A stretch of 64,000 nt of DNA from Gigaspora rosea (taxonomy: Eukaryota; Glomeromycota; Glomeromycetes; Diversisporales; Gigasporaceae): NCBI GenBank assembly GCA_003550325.1, contig QKWP01000257.1:79977-143976 (forward strand), in the 5' to 3' direction. The notes under the pieces were generated by a model. That model was not told the DNA's origin. It searched no databases and was given only the letters and a program-made list of their open reading frames with translations. The position numbers and the translations under genes were made by a program. How positions within the stretch are numbered: position 1 is the first letter of the stretch; each line of letters opens with the position of its first letter. Shown here piece after piece: positions 11,357 to 23,125 of the stretch.

Positions 11357-13192
11357 TTATAAGTGTTTAGTATAAATATTTTTTATACTATTGATTGCAA
11401 ATACATTATTTGGTTCAATTTCTAATGACTTGGTTAAATCAGCAAGTGCTTCTTTGTTTCTGGCACAAGTTCTATAAATTTCGCCTCTATTTCTTAGAGC
11501 CCACGCGTTATTTGGTTCAATATTTAGTGATAAGGTTAAATCTATAAGTGCTTCTTCATTTCTTCCTATCTTAAGATAAGCACCCCCTCGACTTCTCAAT
11601 GCAAAAGCATTATGTTTTCGAATTCTTAATGATTTAGTTAAATCTATAATTGCCTTTTCGTATTCGCTTAACATACGATAAGTTTCTCCTCGATTATCCA
11701 GTGCAAATGAATTATTCTGATCAATTTCTAATGATTTAGTCAAATCTTTAAGTGCATCATTGTATTTTCCTAGTTTACGATAAACCCCTCCCCGACATCT
11801 TAATGAAAATGCATTATTTGGCTCAGTTTTTAATGATTTAGTTAAATCCGAAAGTGCATCTTGGAGTTTGTCCATATCATGATAAGTTGCCCCTCGACTC
11901 CTTAATGCAAATGCATTATCTGGTTCAATTTTTAATGAACTAGTTAAATCCGCAAGTGCTTCCTTATATTTGCCATTTTACGATAAGTTTCACCTCGATT
12001 TCTTAATGCAAACGTATCATGTGGTTTAAGTTCTAAGGATTTATTTAAATCAATAAGTGCTTCTTCACATTTATCAATCATAAGATATGTTGCTCCGCGA
12101 TATTTTAATGCAAATTCATCATCTTGTTCAATTTCCAATAGTTTAGTTAAACATTCAAGTGCTTCATTATATTTTTTTGTATTAAAGTAGTTTTCTCCAA
12201 ATTTTCTTAATTCAACTAATTCAGGTATATCATTTCGTAAAGGAAGTGGTTCAGATTGAATATTCCGAGGTGGCAATATACTAAAAGGAATAGGCTAATC
12301 CGGTGCCATAAATTTTAAAATAATATTATTCCATAATGTGGATTCAAGAATTTTATTATAGGGACGAATTTTCTCAAATACTTCTTTTCCGGGAATATGA
12401 AAATAACGAATTAGAGGAAGACAATTCTTAAGCGTATTTTTAGAGATAAAAAATTTTCGTCAGACCATTGTTCAGGATTAGTATTAGGTATTAAGGTTGG
12501 ATTTTGAGCAATTCCCCACCTAATAATATGGACCCAAATTTTTCCTTCTTCTATTTGTAAATTATTGAGCTTTAAGATATAAATTAAAGTATCTTCCGTA
12601 ATTGTAGTGAATTCTTCCGCTTCAAAGATAATGTTTGGATATTTACAAATAATGTTTGCACAAAATTGTTGTAAAGGTTTGAAATTATCATCCATTAAAC
12701 TAATTTTAAAAACACGAGTAAAATTTAAACGTAACCAAGAAGCTTTGTCATCAATTAACATTTGTTGCGTAACCTTAACTAATTCTTCAAGACCAAATTC
12801 ATTGGAGGCAGTTAAAAGATCAAAAATAACAGAACTTTCAACGTTTTCTAATGAAATGGTACCACTATAAATATACCTATAAAGTACTTTGGTTAGTTAG
12901 AAACTTTTGATATATTTAATTATTATGCTTATTGTTGCTTACTTGATGATAATGTCAAATACTTTTGCAGAAATATTAGTTTTTTTAATTGACTTTCTGT
13001 TTCCTTTATCATAAGCAATTTGACTTAGTTTAATTTAAAATAAGAACTTCGAGAGTTTAAAATAATGGAATGAGCTTTAAATATTTGTGTGTTCGGTATT
13101 TGACCAACTTCAATAATAACATTGTATTCATCACTATTGTTAAGAAGATTAATTAAATTGTTGGAAAGTTTTTCTAAGAATTTAATAGTAAT
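11357..13192 (-). pseudogene. BTB-BACK-TPR protein gene, degraded
   Basis: Read on the minus strand, an N-terminal BTB domain (KFLEKLSNNLINLLNN, then YNVIIEVGQ and FKAHSIILNSRSSYFK) is followed by an intron of about 65 nt near 12880-12945, the end of the BTB domain (YIYSGTISLENVE), a BACK domain (KASWLRLNF to IRWGIAQNP; 12411-12761) and eight 34-residue TPR units (consensus ALADLTKSLEIEPNNAFALR). BTB-BACK proteins are usually adaptors for cullin-3 ubiquitin ligases; a TPR tail would add a second interaction surface. The expected start codon reads ATT. The frame breaks in the BTB exon (near 13030), after BACK (near 12435) and in the third TPR (near 11960), and a stop lies in the BACK-TPR linker (near 12295). 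A MITE sits 14 bp upstream of the lost start. Confidence 0.85.
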
Positions 13193-13206
13193 TTTCAAAA
13201 ATAATA

Positions 13207-13504
13207 TGGGGCAGCGTCAACTAAAACAAAGCTTATGGCATTTTTTGCAAAAATGAGTTAACTATACCATCATATAAAGCACTATATAATTTGACATTTA
13301 AAGCATTGATTTACATAATAAAATTTTTGCTGATTAAACCTGATCTAAAATTAGAATTTGGATATCCGATTGTCAATCCTTGCTGCAGAGTCATAGAAAA
13401 GAATGCGTATGATTGGCTAATATTGTTATTGTTACACCAATTTTAAATGTTATTTTCTCAAAATAGATAATGCCATAAGCCTTGTTTTAGTTGACGCTGC
13501 CCCA
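13207..13504. mobile_element. 298-bp TA-flanked MITE
   Basis: About 35-bp inverted repeats, left TGGGGCAGCGTCAACTAAAA and the same at the right end in reverse, with one mismatch in the following bases. TA lies on both sides (13205-13206, 13505-13506), consistent with Tc1/mariner-type movement. It lies just upstream of the BTB pseudogene and would separate it from its promoter. No ORF. Confidence 0.8.
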
Positions 13505-13854
13505 TATACTATAACTTTTTTGTAAACTAAACAGGATTATATATAAATGACAACCTTAATGACAATTTTATTACTGTACTGCATATGAAAAGATACGCCA
13601 ATAGTTACACAAGGCAACTCATATGAGTTGTACAGCGCCTTTTCGTAAACATTAATTAAACCTTACCTAATTATAATGATTGGATTAAATTACGATAATA
13701 AGACAATTATAAGTAACTGCGGGTATCCCAATATACTATATATGCAATCCATAATAACTGTAAGAAAGCACGTACAAAATTTTAATGATCACAAATTATC
13801 GCATCAAATTTTAAAATAGCGCAAATATTGAACATTTTATTTCATATGTTTGTC

Positions 13855-14850
13855 TTAACCTGTCATATTAATTAGACAATTTTCATGTTCGTCTTTCACG
13901 TTAATTATTTGATAAAAAAGTGATGCAGATAATCTGCTTTCATATAATGCTTCAGAATACATTTGTTCGTGTGCATTACTAAGTATTGCTTCTGATTCAA
14001 TAGCTCCGATAAAAAAAAATTTCATTATTTTGCCATTCTTTAAAAATTTCTTCAATTTCCACTGCTGTTAGACGTTTTTCTGGATTTTTTTCCAAACGTT
14101 TCATTAAATTTAGATAACACCTTGGAGTGTCTTCAATGATGGTTGTTCGCAATTTATCAATGAATATTTGTCTTTGAAGCTGTTAATCAAATGTTCTATC
14201 GCAAAATGCAGGTTTTCCATACAAAATATCCCACATAATTACGTCGAAAGAATAAATATCTGAAGCTATAGTATATACTTTTACTTCCAAACTTCAGGAA
14301 CTTTATATGGTAATACTCCATAAACTTTACTATGATTCATATTTGATTCAATATTATTAAATATTGGCTGATATCGAAAGCCCTAAATCAGCAATGTATG
14401 CACTATATAAGTTATCTTACAAAATGCTACTACTGTGTAAATCTCGGTGAATAATTTATTTTAAACGGATTACTTTACGATTTAATAATGCAAAGTAGTA
14501 GAGTTAATTTATCTTTCCATTCCATCCTTACTATAGAATGAAGATTTTTACGCAATGATCCCTTAGTTGAATATCTCGTTGTCGTAGCCAATATCACAAA
14601 ATGTTTTCAACTTAACATTATGATTAAACACATCATAAACTCTTTTTTGTATTTATTTGATACATTTAGCAACTCAAGTGCAACTTGCATAATATATCTT
14701 TGATTTTCTTGATTTCCTTGTTCTGCATATTCTTGATATTCTTGTCTTTGATATTTACCGAACCATACAGCGCGATATACTGTTGCAAATCCACGTGCCT
14801 TATCTCATTAATATTTGTAAATTCATTATAAGGAAACCATGATATTTATG
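13855..14850 (-). pseudogene. TKL-like protein kinase, degraded
   Basis: Read on the minus strand from about 14850, the pieces come in the order of a kinase: WFPYNEFTNINEI, the glycine loop GFATVYRAVWFG, LQVALELL where the VAIK lysine is expected (here Glu), EWKDKLTLL, an activation-segment region AYIADLGLS, then GVLPY.VPE, SDIYSFDVIMWDIL, and the C-lobe (EEDTPRCYLNLMKRLEKNPEKR in a shifted frame). A tail ends SLFYQIINVKDEHEN. The HRD region is largely unreadable. Frame changes and stops occur throughout. It is a relative of the intact kinase at 28431-29514, but belongs to a different subfamily judging by its C-terminal tail. Confidence 0.75.
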
Positions 14851-14934
14851 TTTTTATTTTCACACAAAAAATTTTGCAATCAATATCTAAATTTTCAAGT
14901 GACCATTTATTTCGAATTAAAAAAAATTAAGCTA

Positions 14935-15108
14935 CAGTTAACCCTCCATAAATGCATATTACAGGACCAAACTTTTGAGGGCTTGCATGTAGAGAACAAT
15001 AATAAAAAATGCATTTATGGGAGTTTAGTATATATTTGGGACAGAAAATTAATATGCATTTAAAGAGGTCATGCACTTAGGGGAAATGCATTTAGGGAGG
15101 GCCGACTG
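14935..15108. mobile_element. Pogo/Tigger-like MITE (174 bp)
   Basis: Ends CAGTTAACCCTCC and, in reverse, CAGTCGGCCCTCC, followed by AAATGCAT on both sides. TA flanks (14933-14934, 15109-15110). The CAGT-RR-CCCTCC type of end with TA duplication is characteristic of pogo/Tigger elements. The interior has more copies of ATGCATTTA. Non-coding. Confidence 0.75.
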
Positions 15109-15224
15109 TATTAAATTTAGAATTATTCGTCACACATAGATTAATCAAAATAATTACCCAATAGATTATTTCTTTCTCTAATACTAAAAAAAATAAAGCC
15201 TATATTTTAAACAAATATTATAAA

Positions 15225-16252
15225 TTAACGAATAAATAATGCATACATTTTATACCAATGATTTGCACTTTGTAATAGTGCTGCAAGCCGCTTAGCCGGC
15301 CCAGCCGATTCAGGGGATTGGCGCAGTAAACATTTCGTAAACAAGCTTTTGTAAGAATTTTTTGCATAACCTAAATTAATAAATGCTCTTTATAATAAAT
15401 AAGAAATGAAAATTACCCAAGAACACCCAAGAACACCTAATAAATTTGTCCTAAATTCTGCGTCAAAATGCACGCCAAAAAATAGTAAGGCCAAAATTAC
15501 GCAATTAAACTGCCGATACTCATTAAATGAAAAAGCCAATTTTATCACAGAGTAAACTTATTTGTTAAAAAATTTCCTTTTGCAGCTAAAAATTTCAAAA
15601 AAAATAAATTTCGACCAAAATTAAGAATTGGGACATCTGGTAAAAATTGGCCGACAGTGATTATTGAGGCCACAAACGTATCAGCAATACCCGACCGGTT
15701 AATTTTTTACCAGATATCCCGGAATTATGAAAACAATTGTAATTTAGGCTGATGATCTTCAAAATTCTTAATTTTGGCCGAAATTGGGGTCTTTTTTAAT
15801 TTTTTTAGATACAAAAAAGGAACTTTCTTAAGAAATGGGATTAGTCGATGGCAAAATAATGAGTATCAACAGTTTCATTAGAAAGTTCTTTTTTGTATCT
15901 AAAAAAAAAAAAAAAATCCAATTTTCGGCCATAATTAAGAATTTTGAATAGCATCGGCCTAAATTACGGCTGTTTTAGGGACATCTTGTAAACCATTAAC
16001 AGGTCAGATATTTGTTGATTCGATAAATTTGTGATCTCAGCAATCAAAACTTCGAATCATTAATAAAGATTCAAGATCGATCAATTTTTTTTACCAGATG
16101 TCCCAGAATTTATGTAATGTTGGCCGACGATCTTCAAAATTCTTAATTTGGCCGAATTTTTTTTTTTTTTTTAAGAACCTTTCCCCTCTTTTTTTTTTGT
16201 AGGAACGGAGATCCTTTCTTTCAAAAAAAAAGAAGAAAGGGGTGGTTTTTTT

Positions 16253-16292
<40 letters not shown>

Positions 16293-17020
16293 TTTTTTTA
16301 TTAAAAAAAGGAAAATTTTTAAGAATAGGTTATTCCACAATAAAATTGGCTCAAAGTCATTTTCTAATTAATGAGATCGGCAGTTACATTAGTAGAATTT
16401 TGCATAATTTTGGCCTTACTATTTTTTACCGTGCATTTTTTGAGCGGAATTTAGGATATATTTTGGGGTGTTCTTGAGTAATTTTCATTTATTATTTAGT
16501 GTGTGATTATAAAAAGCATTAATTGATTTGGTTTATGCAAAAATTCGCTACAAAAGCTTGTTTATGAATGTTTACTGCGCCAAGCCGCGGCTGGACCGGC
16601 AGGGCCAGCTAAGCCGGTTTGTGGCACTACTTTGTAAGTCTTTTGCAGTTCCAACTCCATCTTGAATAATTAGCAACACTAGATATTCCAAGAGGATTCC
16701 CCATATTAGCAGATTTATGAGATGAATAAATGCCTTATTATCATTCTTTTCAACACCAATTCCGCTAATAATAGCCAACTTTACGTGTTCCATTAGCATC
16801 ACTTATATTAGCAGACCTTTAATAATAAAAGAATGCCTTATGTTTATTCCAACTCCATTTTGATAATAATAACCAAAATTATTTGCTTCACTTGCATCAT
16901 CCATATCAGCAGATTTTTGATAATAAATGAATAAATTATGTTCATCTATTTCAACTCCAATTCTTTTTTCATAAAAATAGCCAACATTATTTATTCAAGT
17001 AGCATGATCCAAGACATTTT
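15225..17020 (-). pseudogene. Sel1-repeat protein gene split by a hAT element
   Basis: From about 17020 down to 16630 on the minus strand the sequence encodes Sel1-like units (NFGYYYQNGVGI, YYSGIGVEKNDNKAFIHL, GVGTAKDLQ). Coding sequence stops at the hAT at 15276-16629 and resumes on the far side as SANHWYKMYALFIR and a stop at 15225-15227. The 8-bp target duplication TTACAAAG (minus strand) lies within the codons for LQ/SA. Sel1 repeats are alpha-helical scaffolds, common in fungal signalling adaptors. Other frame changes (for example near 16800) show that decay is not due to the insertion alone. Confidence 0.75.
15276..16629. mobile_element. hAT-like foldback element (1,354 bp)
   Basis: Ends TAGTGCTGCAAGCCGCTTAG and, in reverse, TAGTGCCACAAACCGGCTTAG. 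A perfect 8-bp duplication CTTTGTAA lies at 15268-15275 and 16630-16637. The terminal inverted repeats run on for more than 300 bp, through TGGCGCAGTAAACATT, AACAAGCTTTTGTA and AAATAGTAAGGCCAAAATTA. The middle holds inverted copies of TGGCCGACGATCTTC-type sequence and a T-run (16248-16290). No transposase. Confidence 0.9.
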
Positions 17021-17060
17021 CACGAAGTAGAAGTTTAATTGGTGCTGATGAAAATAAGGA

Positions 17061-17154
17061 GGATCTCTTACAGTATAGGTGACATCATTAATAAAATGTA
17101 TCATTGATCAATTGATTTAGGATAAGTGTCATCTATACATACTGCAAGAGATCC
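17061..17154. mobile_element. Small inverted-repeat element (94 bp)
   Basis: GGATCTCTTACAGTAT at the left pairs with GGATCTCTTGCAGTAT read in reverse at the right, and the pairing continues into GATGACA. Probably a short MITE; I could not fix a target duplication. Confidence 0.5.
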
Positions 17155-17404
17155 AATAAGATTAATATTAGCGGAAGGAAATTGCCAGATGAATGTATCA
17201 AGGGGGAGGGGTCTAGTTAGCCAACATGTACAAAGGTCCGATGTATTTGCCTTGCTTATAATTTCTTTAGGTTTTGTCTGAGTGATTCCTCCTTTATAAT
17301 AAAGTCTTCTGAGTGAATTATTGTTATATTGTTATTGTTTGATTATTGCATATTGATTTTATTTATTTAGTTATTGTGATTATGAACTGAATGATTCATG
17401 ATCA

Positions 17405-17950
17405 ATTAATTTGATTTATTTATTTTTTTTTTTAGGTTTTAACAACCGAGACCATTTAGCTTATCAATTTTATTAATTATTTGAAATTTTTTAAAGTACA
17501 TATTTTATACTACAAAGATTTGTCAAATTACATATGAAGATACCAACTCAGACTACTTTATCTGTGACCTGAAGTTGGCTATAGTAGGACGGCAGTCATT
17601 TATAGTCTTATTTTTCCAGGTTTTAACCCCGGACTAACTGATCCACTACACCTCTCAATGGCCTAATCTCTCAGTAAAACCCGCCAGGAGTTCGTGACTT
17701 GATCTTCACTGCGTCTCGTGACTTTGGTTAAACAAATCGTAGTTCCAAACTAACAAGTTCAAACCCTGAGATGTTTGAACGCCAGGTCTAAGCCTCAACA
17801 GCCTGCTTCGGAATTATTATGCCTGCTAAGCCTCTTCATAGAAAATTGTTGTTCGCTACCAACAGGATTCGAACTGGCGACCTTCCGATTTGTGACCTCG
17901 GAGCATAACCGCTATGCTATCGGACCCGAGGTCTATTAATTTGATTTATT
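17405..17950 (-). mobile_element. tRNA-derived SINE with 16-bp target duplication
   Basis: The element (17421-17934) is on the minus strand. Its head starts at 17934 and has a perfect A-box TAGCATAGCGG (17909-17919 on the plus strand) and a B-box AGTTCGAATCC (17865-17875), the RNA polymerase III promoter. The tail is a poly(A) seen as a T-run at 17424-17433. The direct repeat ATTAATTTGATTTATT flanks it perfectly (17405-17420 and 17935-17950). The anticodon arm region reads most like tRNA-Val(CAC). A SINE of this kind has no protein and depends on a LINE for movement. Confidence 0.88.
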
Positions 17951-18847
17951 ATTCGATATATTATACATTATTACATATTTATTCATTTCTATTATTATAT
18001 ACCTGCCTTATTCTTTCACCCGAAACATTTGTTATCCTCTCTACCATCATCTAATTCGTTCTCCATTTAGACTTGTCCTAACTTTGATTTTCGTTAATAT
18101 CCTGAGTCTATCTTAGCTTATGGTCTGATGCTCTTCTCCTGATAGTAACACCGTGAATACAACATAAATTTCTACATTATGCGCGTCGTATTTTGTAGAA
18201 TTTATTTATTAAAGGGAAATATATGAATTTTAAATAAGTCCCGTGAAATATAACAAAGTTGAAGTGATTTTCTTATTTATTTATTTTTTTTATTATAATT
18301 ATATAAACTTCTATCAGCATTACAATGGATATTACGTGGATTTTTGATAATAAGTTTGTTTTTTATCTTGGAAATATTTGCATATGAGTTTTGAAAAGGT
18401 GAAGAAAAAGCAGAAAAAAAACAAGCACATTTTAAAAAAAACAATTTAAATAAATTTCAGTAATCAAAAAAGATAAAAAAAACAATCGAAATAAATAGTT
18501 AAAAATAAAAATTTTTTGCATAAATGTTCTAAAGTTGCACATAAATTGAGGTTGTTATTAGATTTATGTTGTTTGGGTAGATAGTAAAGTAAAACCTATT
18601 TAATATTCAATATTTAAAGATTTGATATTAATAAAAATATCTGAGCGTTGCTTGTGCATGTGCAGTTGGGGTGCGCGGTATACTATGTAAATCAAAATTA
18701 TATGTGGTCATATAATAAAATTTATAAGGCCTGCTTTTTCCACTATTCTACTAGAAACACCAGACAAAGTTAAAGATAAAATTTTAGTAGCCTAATTTTA
18801 AAATTTAAATAAAATTTAAATGCTTCCGCTAAAAGTTAAATTGTAGA
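17951..18847. other. AT-rich spacer
   Basis: No gene is recognised. The right part presumably includes the 5' end of the Tc1/mariner element whose transposase starts at 18848; I could not locate its terminal inverted repeat. Confidence 0.35.
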
Positions 18848-19799
18848 ATGCCTCAAGCATATAGTGAGGATTTGAAATGGTGTATAATATAAAAAATGGG
18901 GAACTGTAGTTAATCCTTAGAGGCAAATTCCTGGATGACACAAAACTTTTAATCGAAATGATATAAATGTATGTAAAAATTTTATTTATACTATTAATTT
19001 TTATATTTAGTTATATTTTTTATATTTACAATAAATTTTGAAAATAGATATTATGAGGTATTATTAAAGAGAATTCTGATTGGTATCTTGATGAGATCAT
19101 TCAGGTTTGAAGTAGAAAACATGTTTCAGTTTCAACTCTTTGGAGATTATTAATTTATTGTGGAATTATACAAAAGGTTATTTTTTATTTGATTATTTTA
19201 TTTAAATATATTTTAATTTATTGATTTATTTATTTATATTTTTAGTTGCATAATATTGCTAAAAGAATGTAATGAATTGCTTCAAAGTGCCTTTATGATA
19301 CGTATGCTACTCAACATCAGCGTGAACAGCTAATTTTCTTAGATGAATCATCCAAAGATAAAAATACAATTATTCGAGGTTATGGTTATTCAGATACAAA
19401 TACAAAAGCTATAAAAAAAGCTGTATTTGTTCGCAGTAAACGTTATACAATATTACTGGCTCTTGCTTTAGATGGTTGGCATTATTGCAGTAAATATTAT
19501 GGAAGACAGTTGTACAAAAGATAAATTAAGGAGTTTGTGATGATTTCTCAAATGGTATATATATTTTATATTTGTAATTTTATTATGGGTTCTTCTAGGC
19601 ATCTCTAGCTAGAGATATATAACTATATATCTCTGGCCTTTCAACCAATTAAAATTCAAAAAAGTCACGTGATCTCTATTTTTGTTGAACACACGATCAT
19701 GTAATGACGCCAGACAGGTCAGCTACTTTTGTGTAACCCAAAATTACGATCATCTGTCGAACAATTTATAGAAAAGAAAAAATAAAAAATTTTAAATAT

Positions 19800-20610
19800 T
19801 TAAGCAAAGATATCTCCCAACCACCCGACCAAATTCGATGAAATTTTTTTTATTTGAATTCTATGTATCCATAGAATTCAAATAAAAAAATTTTCATCGA
19901 ATTTGGTCAGGTGGTTGTGGAGATATCTTCGCTTGAATTTTTTAAAAAAATTGGCGTAGCTTCTATATTGATAGATGTTTTGACTTTTCTCTAAGTTTTA
20001 GCAAAGATATCTCTACAACCACCTGACCAAATCGATGAAAATTTTTTTATTTGAATTCTATGGATCTATAGAATTTAAATAAAAAAATTTTCATCGAATT
20101 TGGTTAGGTGGTTGTAGAGATATCTTCGCTCAAAGTTTTTAAAAAAATTAGTATTTTGATAGACGTTTTGACTTTTTCTCTAATTTTAGCGAAGATATCT
20201 CTACAACCACCAACCAAATTCGTTAAAATTTTTTTATTTGAATTCTATGGATCCATAGAATTCAAATAAAAAAATTTTCATCGAATTTGGTCAGGTGGTT
20301 GTAGAGATATCTTTGCTCAAAGTTTTTAAAAAAATCGGCATAGCTTCTATATTAATAGACATTTTGATTTTTCTCTAACTTTTAGTGAAGATATCTCTAC
20401 AACCACCCGACCAAATTCAATGAAAATTTTTTTTATTTGAATTCTATGGATCAATAGAATTCAAATAAAAAACTTTCATCGAATTTGGTCAGATGGTTGT
20501 GGAGATATCTTCGCTCAAAGTTTTTAAAAAAATCGGCATAGCTTCTATATTAATAGACATTTTGACTTTTTTCTAACTTTTAGCGAAGATATCTTTACAA
20601 CTACCTAACC
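19800..20610. repeat. Satellite of long palindromes, ~195-bp period
   Basis: Four full units and a partial one (starts near 19803, 20000, 20190, 20385 and 20582). Each holds a palindrome of about 110 bp, from AGATATCTCTACAACCACC through CAAATTCGATGAAAATT to the centre ATGGATCCAT and back. The arms are near perfect, so each unit can form a long hairpin, and neighbouring units can also pair. Confidence 0.85.
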
Positions 20611-21509
20611 AAGAATTTAACAATCTGCTAGCTAAATTTTTATGTATTAAAAGAGTACATTCAAATATTTATATATATTTTAGCAATATAATTTATTACA
20701 AAAAAAAAAAAAATACATATACCAAATACTAATCCTACTATTGTGCTATATCCCAATATTGTACCATGTCCCAACTATCGTCTATATGCCCCATACTAAC
20801 TATTATACTATGCCCCATACTAACTATCATGCTATATTCTATACTTATATTGCCTTTTTGATCGAAATTTTATTTAATTTAAAAAAAAAATACATTTTAA
20901 CGAACAACATTAAAACAATGCAATTCGCACTACTAAAAAACTAAAAAAAGCAGAACAAAAGCACAAACTCCAACAACGTACTAATGATAGGTTTTGCAAT
21001 GGCACCAGCAGTAGCAACTTCAATGGTAAATTCTATGATGGAACCAACAACAACGATTCATCTACAGCGAAATTATACCTAGAACAAAAAAGAACGTTAA
21101 TCAGGTATAAAAACAAATACAACACTGAAAAAAAAGAATTTATACACTAAAGAGACGTAAAATACAGACCAAGCCACAAACTCTGACAACTCCAACAGCG
21201 ACTCCAACAACAATTCTGAAGACCTACAGTGAAATCATATCTAGAAAAAAAATAAGCATAAATAAGTAGAAAAAAAAGCATTAATAGGTATGAAAAAAAA
21301 ACTACAGTGCAAACAATCTAGTCCCAACAAATAAAATTGATGACATTCAAATTGCTAATCCTTCTTCAAAAAGAATAGTAACCAAAAAATACCATCTTAA
21401 AATGTTAAATCAAAACAAGCTAAACACTTCTATGGTTTTTAAATTTTTTTAAATCTATTTATAAAAAAGTTATAGCATGTTGAAATTATAGCATTTTTAT
21501 AATTAAATA

Positions 21510-21725
21510 TGAAATTTGGCCGCCCTATATATATTATTAAAACAAGCAATTTGGCACCCTATGCATACTAAATTTGGCCGCCCTATATATGCTAAATTTG
21601 GCCGCTCTATATATACTAAATTTGGCCGCCCTATATATATTAAATTTGACTGCCCTATATATATTAAATTTGGCCACCATTTATCTACTAATTTGGCTAA
21701 TAAATTAAGCTGCCCTATATATCAC
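21510..21725. repeat. AAATTTGGCCGCCCTATATA tandem repeat
   Basis: About eight copies of a 24-27 bp unit. A 3-fold unit length gives an open frame of KFGRPIY repeats (21516-21776), which I treat as an accident. A second array of AAATTTGGCCG with a different spacer is at 22195-22335 on the same strand. Confidence 0.8.
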
Positions 21726-22102
21726 TATAGTGTAATATGGTGTGCATACATGTTAAAATATTTTTTACTAAGTTAACGATATATGCCCACTAATTGAAAG
21801 ATGTAGAACTCGTCAAGATACATCTAACAGTGGTTAGATCATCCAAATCGACCCAGTGGATGGCAAGATATCATTAAAAAACGATTGGACAACTATATAA
21901 AGTCTCTATATAAATTACATAGACTTTATATAGTCATCCAATCGTTTTTCAACGATATCTTGCCATCCACTGGGCTGATTTGGATGTTCTAACTACCTTA
22001 GATGCGTCTCGATAAGCTCTACAACTTTCAATTAGTGGGCATGTATCATTAACTTAGTAAAAAATATTTTTATATGTATGCCATATTCACACTATAGTGA
22101 TT
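21720..22102. mobile_element. Foldback element (about 385 bp) between two GGCCG arrays
   Basis: Arms of about 185 bp pair around a centre near 21912: ATCACTATAGTGTAATATGG, then TTTTTTACTAAGTTAACGAT, TGCCCACTAATTGAAAG, GTGGATGGCAAGATATC and ACGATTGGA on the left, all mirrored at the right. Its ends touch the tandem arrays at 21725 and near 22190, so it probably inserted into one array and separated it. Non-coding. Confidence 0.7.
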
Positions 22103-22194
22103 TTTATATGTGATTTGCATCACGTTACACTACAGATGATCTCTGATTAACCAGTGTGACTATCAATTAAAGTAATTTGCATGTGCCAATTTGG

Positions 22195-22335
22195 CTGTAT
22201 ATAATGAAAATATTAAATTTGGCCGTATTATAATGAAAATATCAAATTTGGCCGCATATAATAAAAATATCAAATTTGGCCACATCTAATAAAAATATCA
22301 AATTTGGCCGCATTATGTAAATTTCAGATTTGGCC
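22195..22335. repeat. Second AAATTTGGCCG tandem repeat
   Basis: Five units of 27-31 bp (ATAATGAAAATATCAAATTTGGCCG), in the same orientation as the array at 21510. Confidence 0.75.
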
Positions 22336-22954
22336 GCTAGAAAATTCCATTTGTTGGGACTAGGTTGTTCGAACTATACAACAACCAAAAGAGAAGAATT
22401 CATATACAAAAAAATTAAAGCCACAAATGAAGTTTATAATAGCATTAACAATGACGATTCTACATGCACTAATAACGATTTCAACCATGACTCCAATGAC
22501 ATTCCCACAGGGAATCCAAAAAAAAAAAAGTGTTAGTAGTATGAAAAAAAAATGAAAAAGAAGAGTTCATATGCCAGAAAAAAACGTAAAGCATAGCGAA
22601 AGCCATGCATGTTGTCTCTGTGAATGGAAATACAAGAAAGCCAAAATCGCTCTAACCACTACTTATCTAAAAATACCCCAACCCTAACTAATAACTCATG
22701 CTAACCCTAATTCTAACACAAGTTCTTGCTAATGAATCAATTCAAGATCTGAATTTATAAAGTACAAGAGACTCAACTTACTTTTATTCCAAATGTAATA
22801 CTTGTACAAGATTTTGTCATAACAAACTTTCTGGTGCAAGCTGCATAGCAACGAAATTACGATGGCACCAACGACGGCGATTTCAATGGCTCCAATGACA
22901 ACGGTTTATCTATAGTGAAAATATACCTAGGAAAAGAAAAAAGAAGCATTAGTT

Positions 22955-23125
22955 AAATGCTGAAAAAGAAGCAAAACAAGAAAAGCAAGCAAACAAGCAA
23001 GACAAAAAAAACAAAGAGCAAAAAAGCACGAGAGCAAGCAACAGCAAAAAAGCAGACAAGAAAGCAAAAGACAAAGGCAAAAAACAAAAAAAAAAATAAA
23101 AATAAAAGGATATAAAAAACGCGGT
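22955..23125. repeat. Low-complexity AAGCAAGC-rich block
   Basis: Nearly pyrimidine-free apart from regular C: AAAAGCAAGCAAACAAGCAAG and variants. The minus-strand open frames here (22927-23169) are a by-product of this composition. Confidence 0.65.

Noticed and set aside
17850-17934. A functional tRNA gene on the minus strand
   Set aside because: A- and B-boxes are good, but the 5' and 3' ends do not form an acceptor stem and a long body with poly(A) and a target duplication follows. It is a SINE head.
21516-21776. A repeat protein KFGRPIY
   Set aside because: The frame is a translation of a 24-27 bp DNA tandem array and is not kept in the related array at 22195.
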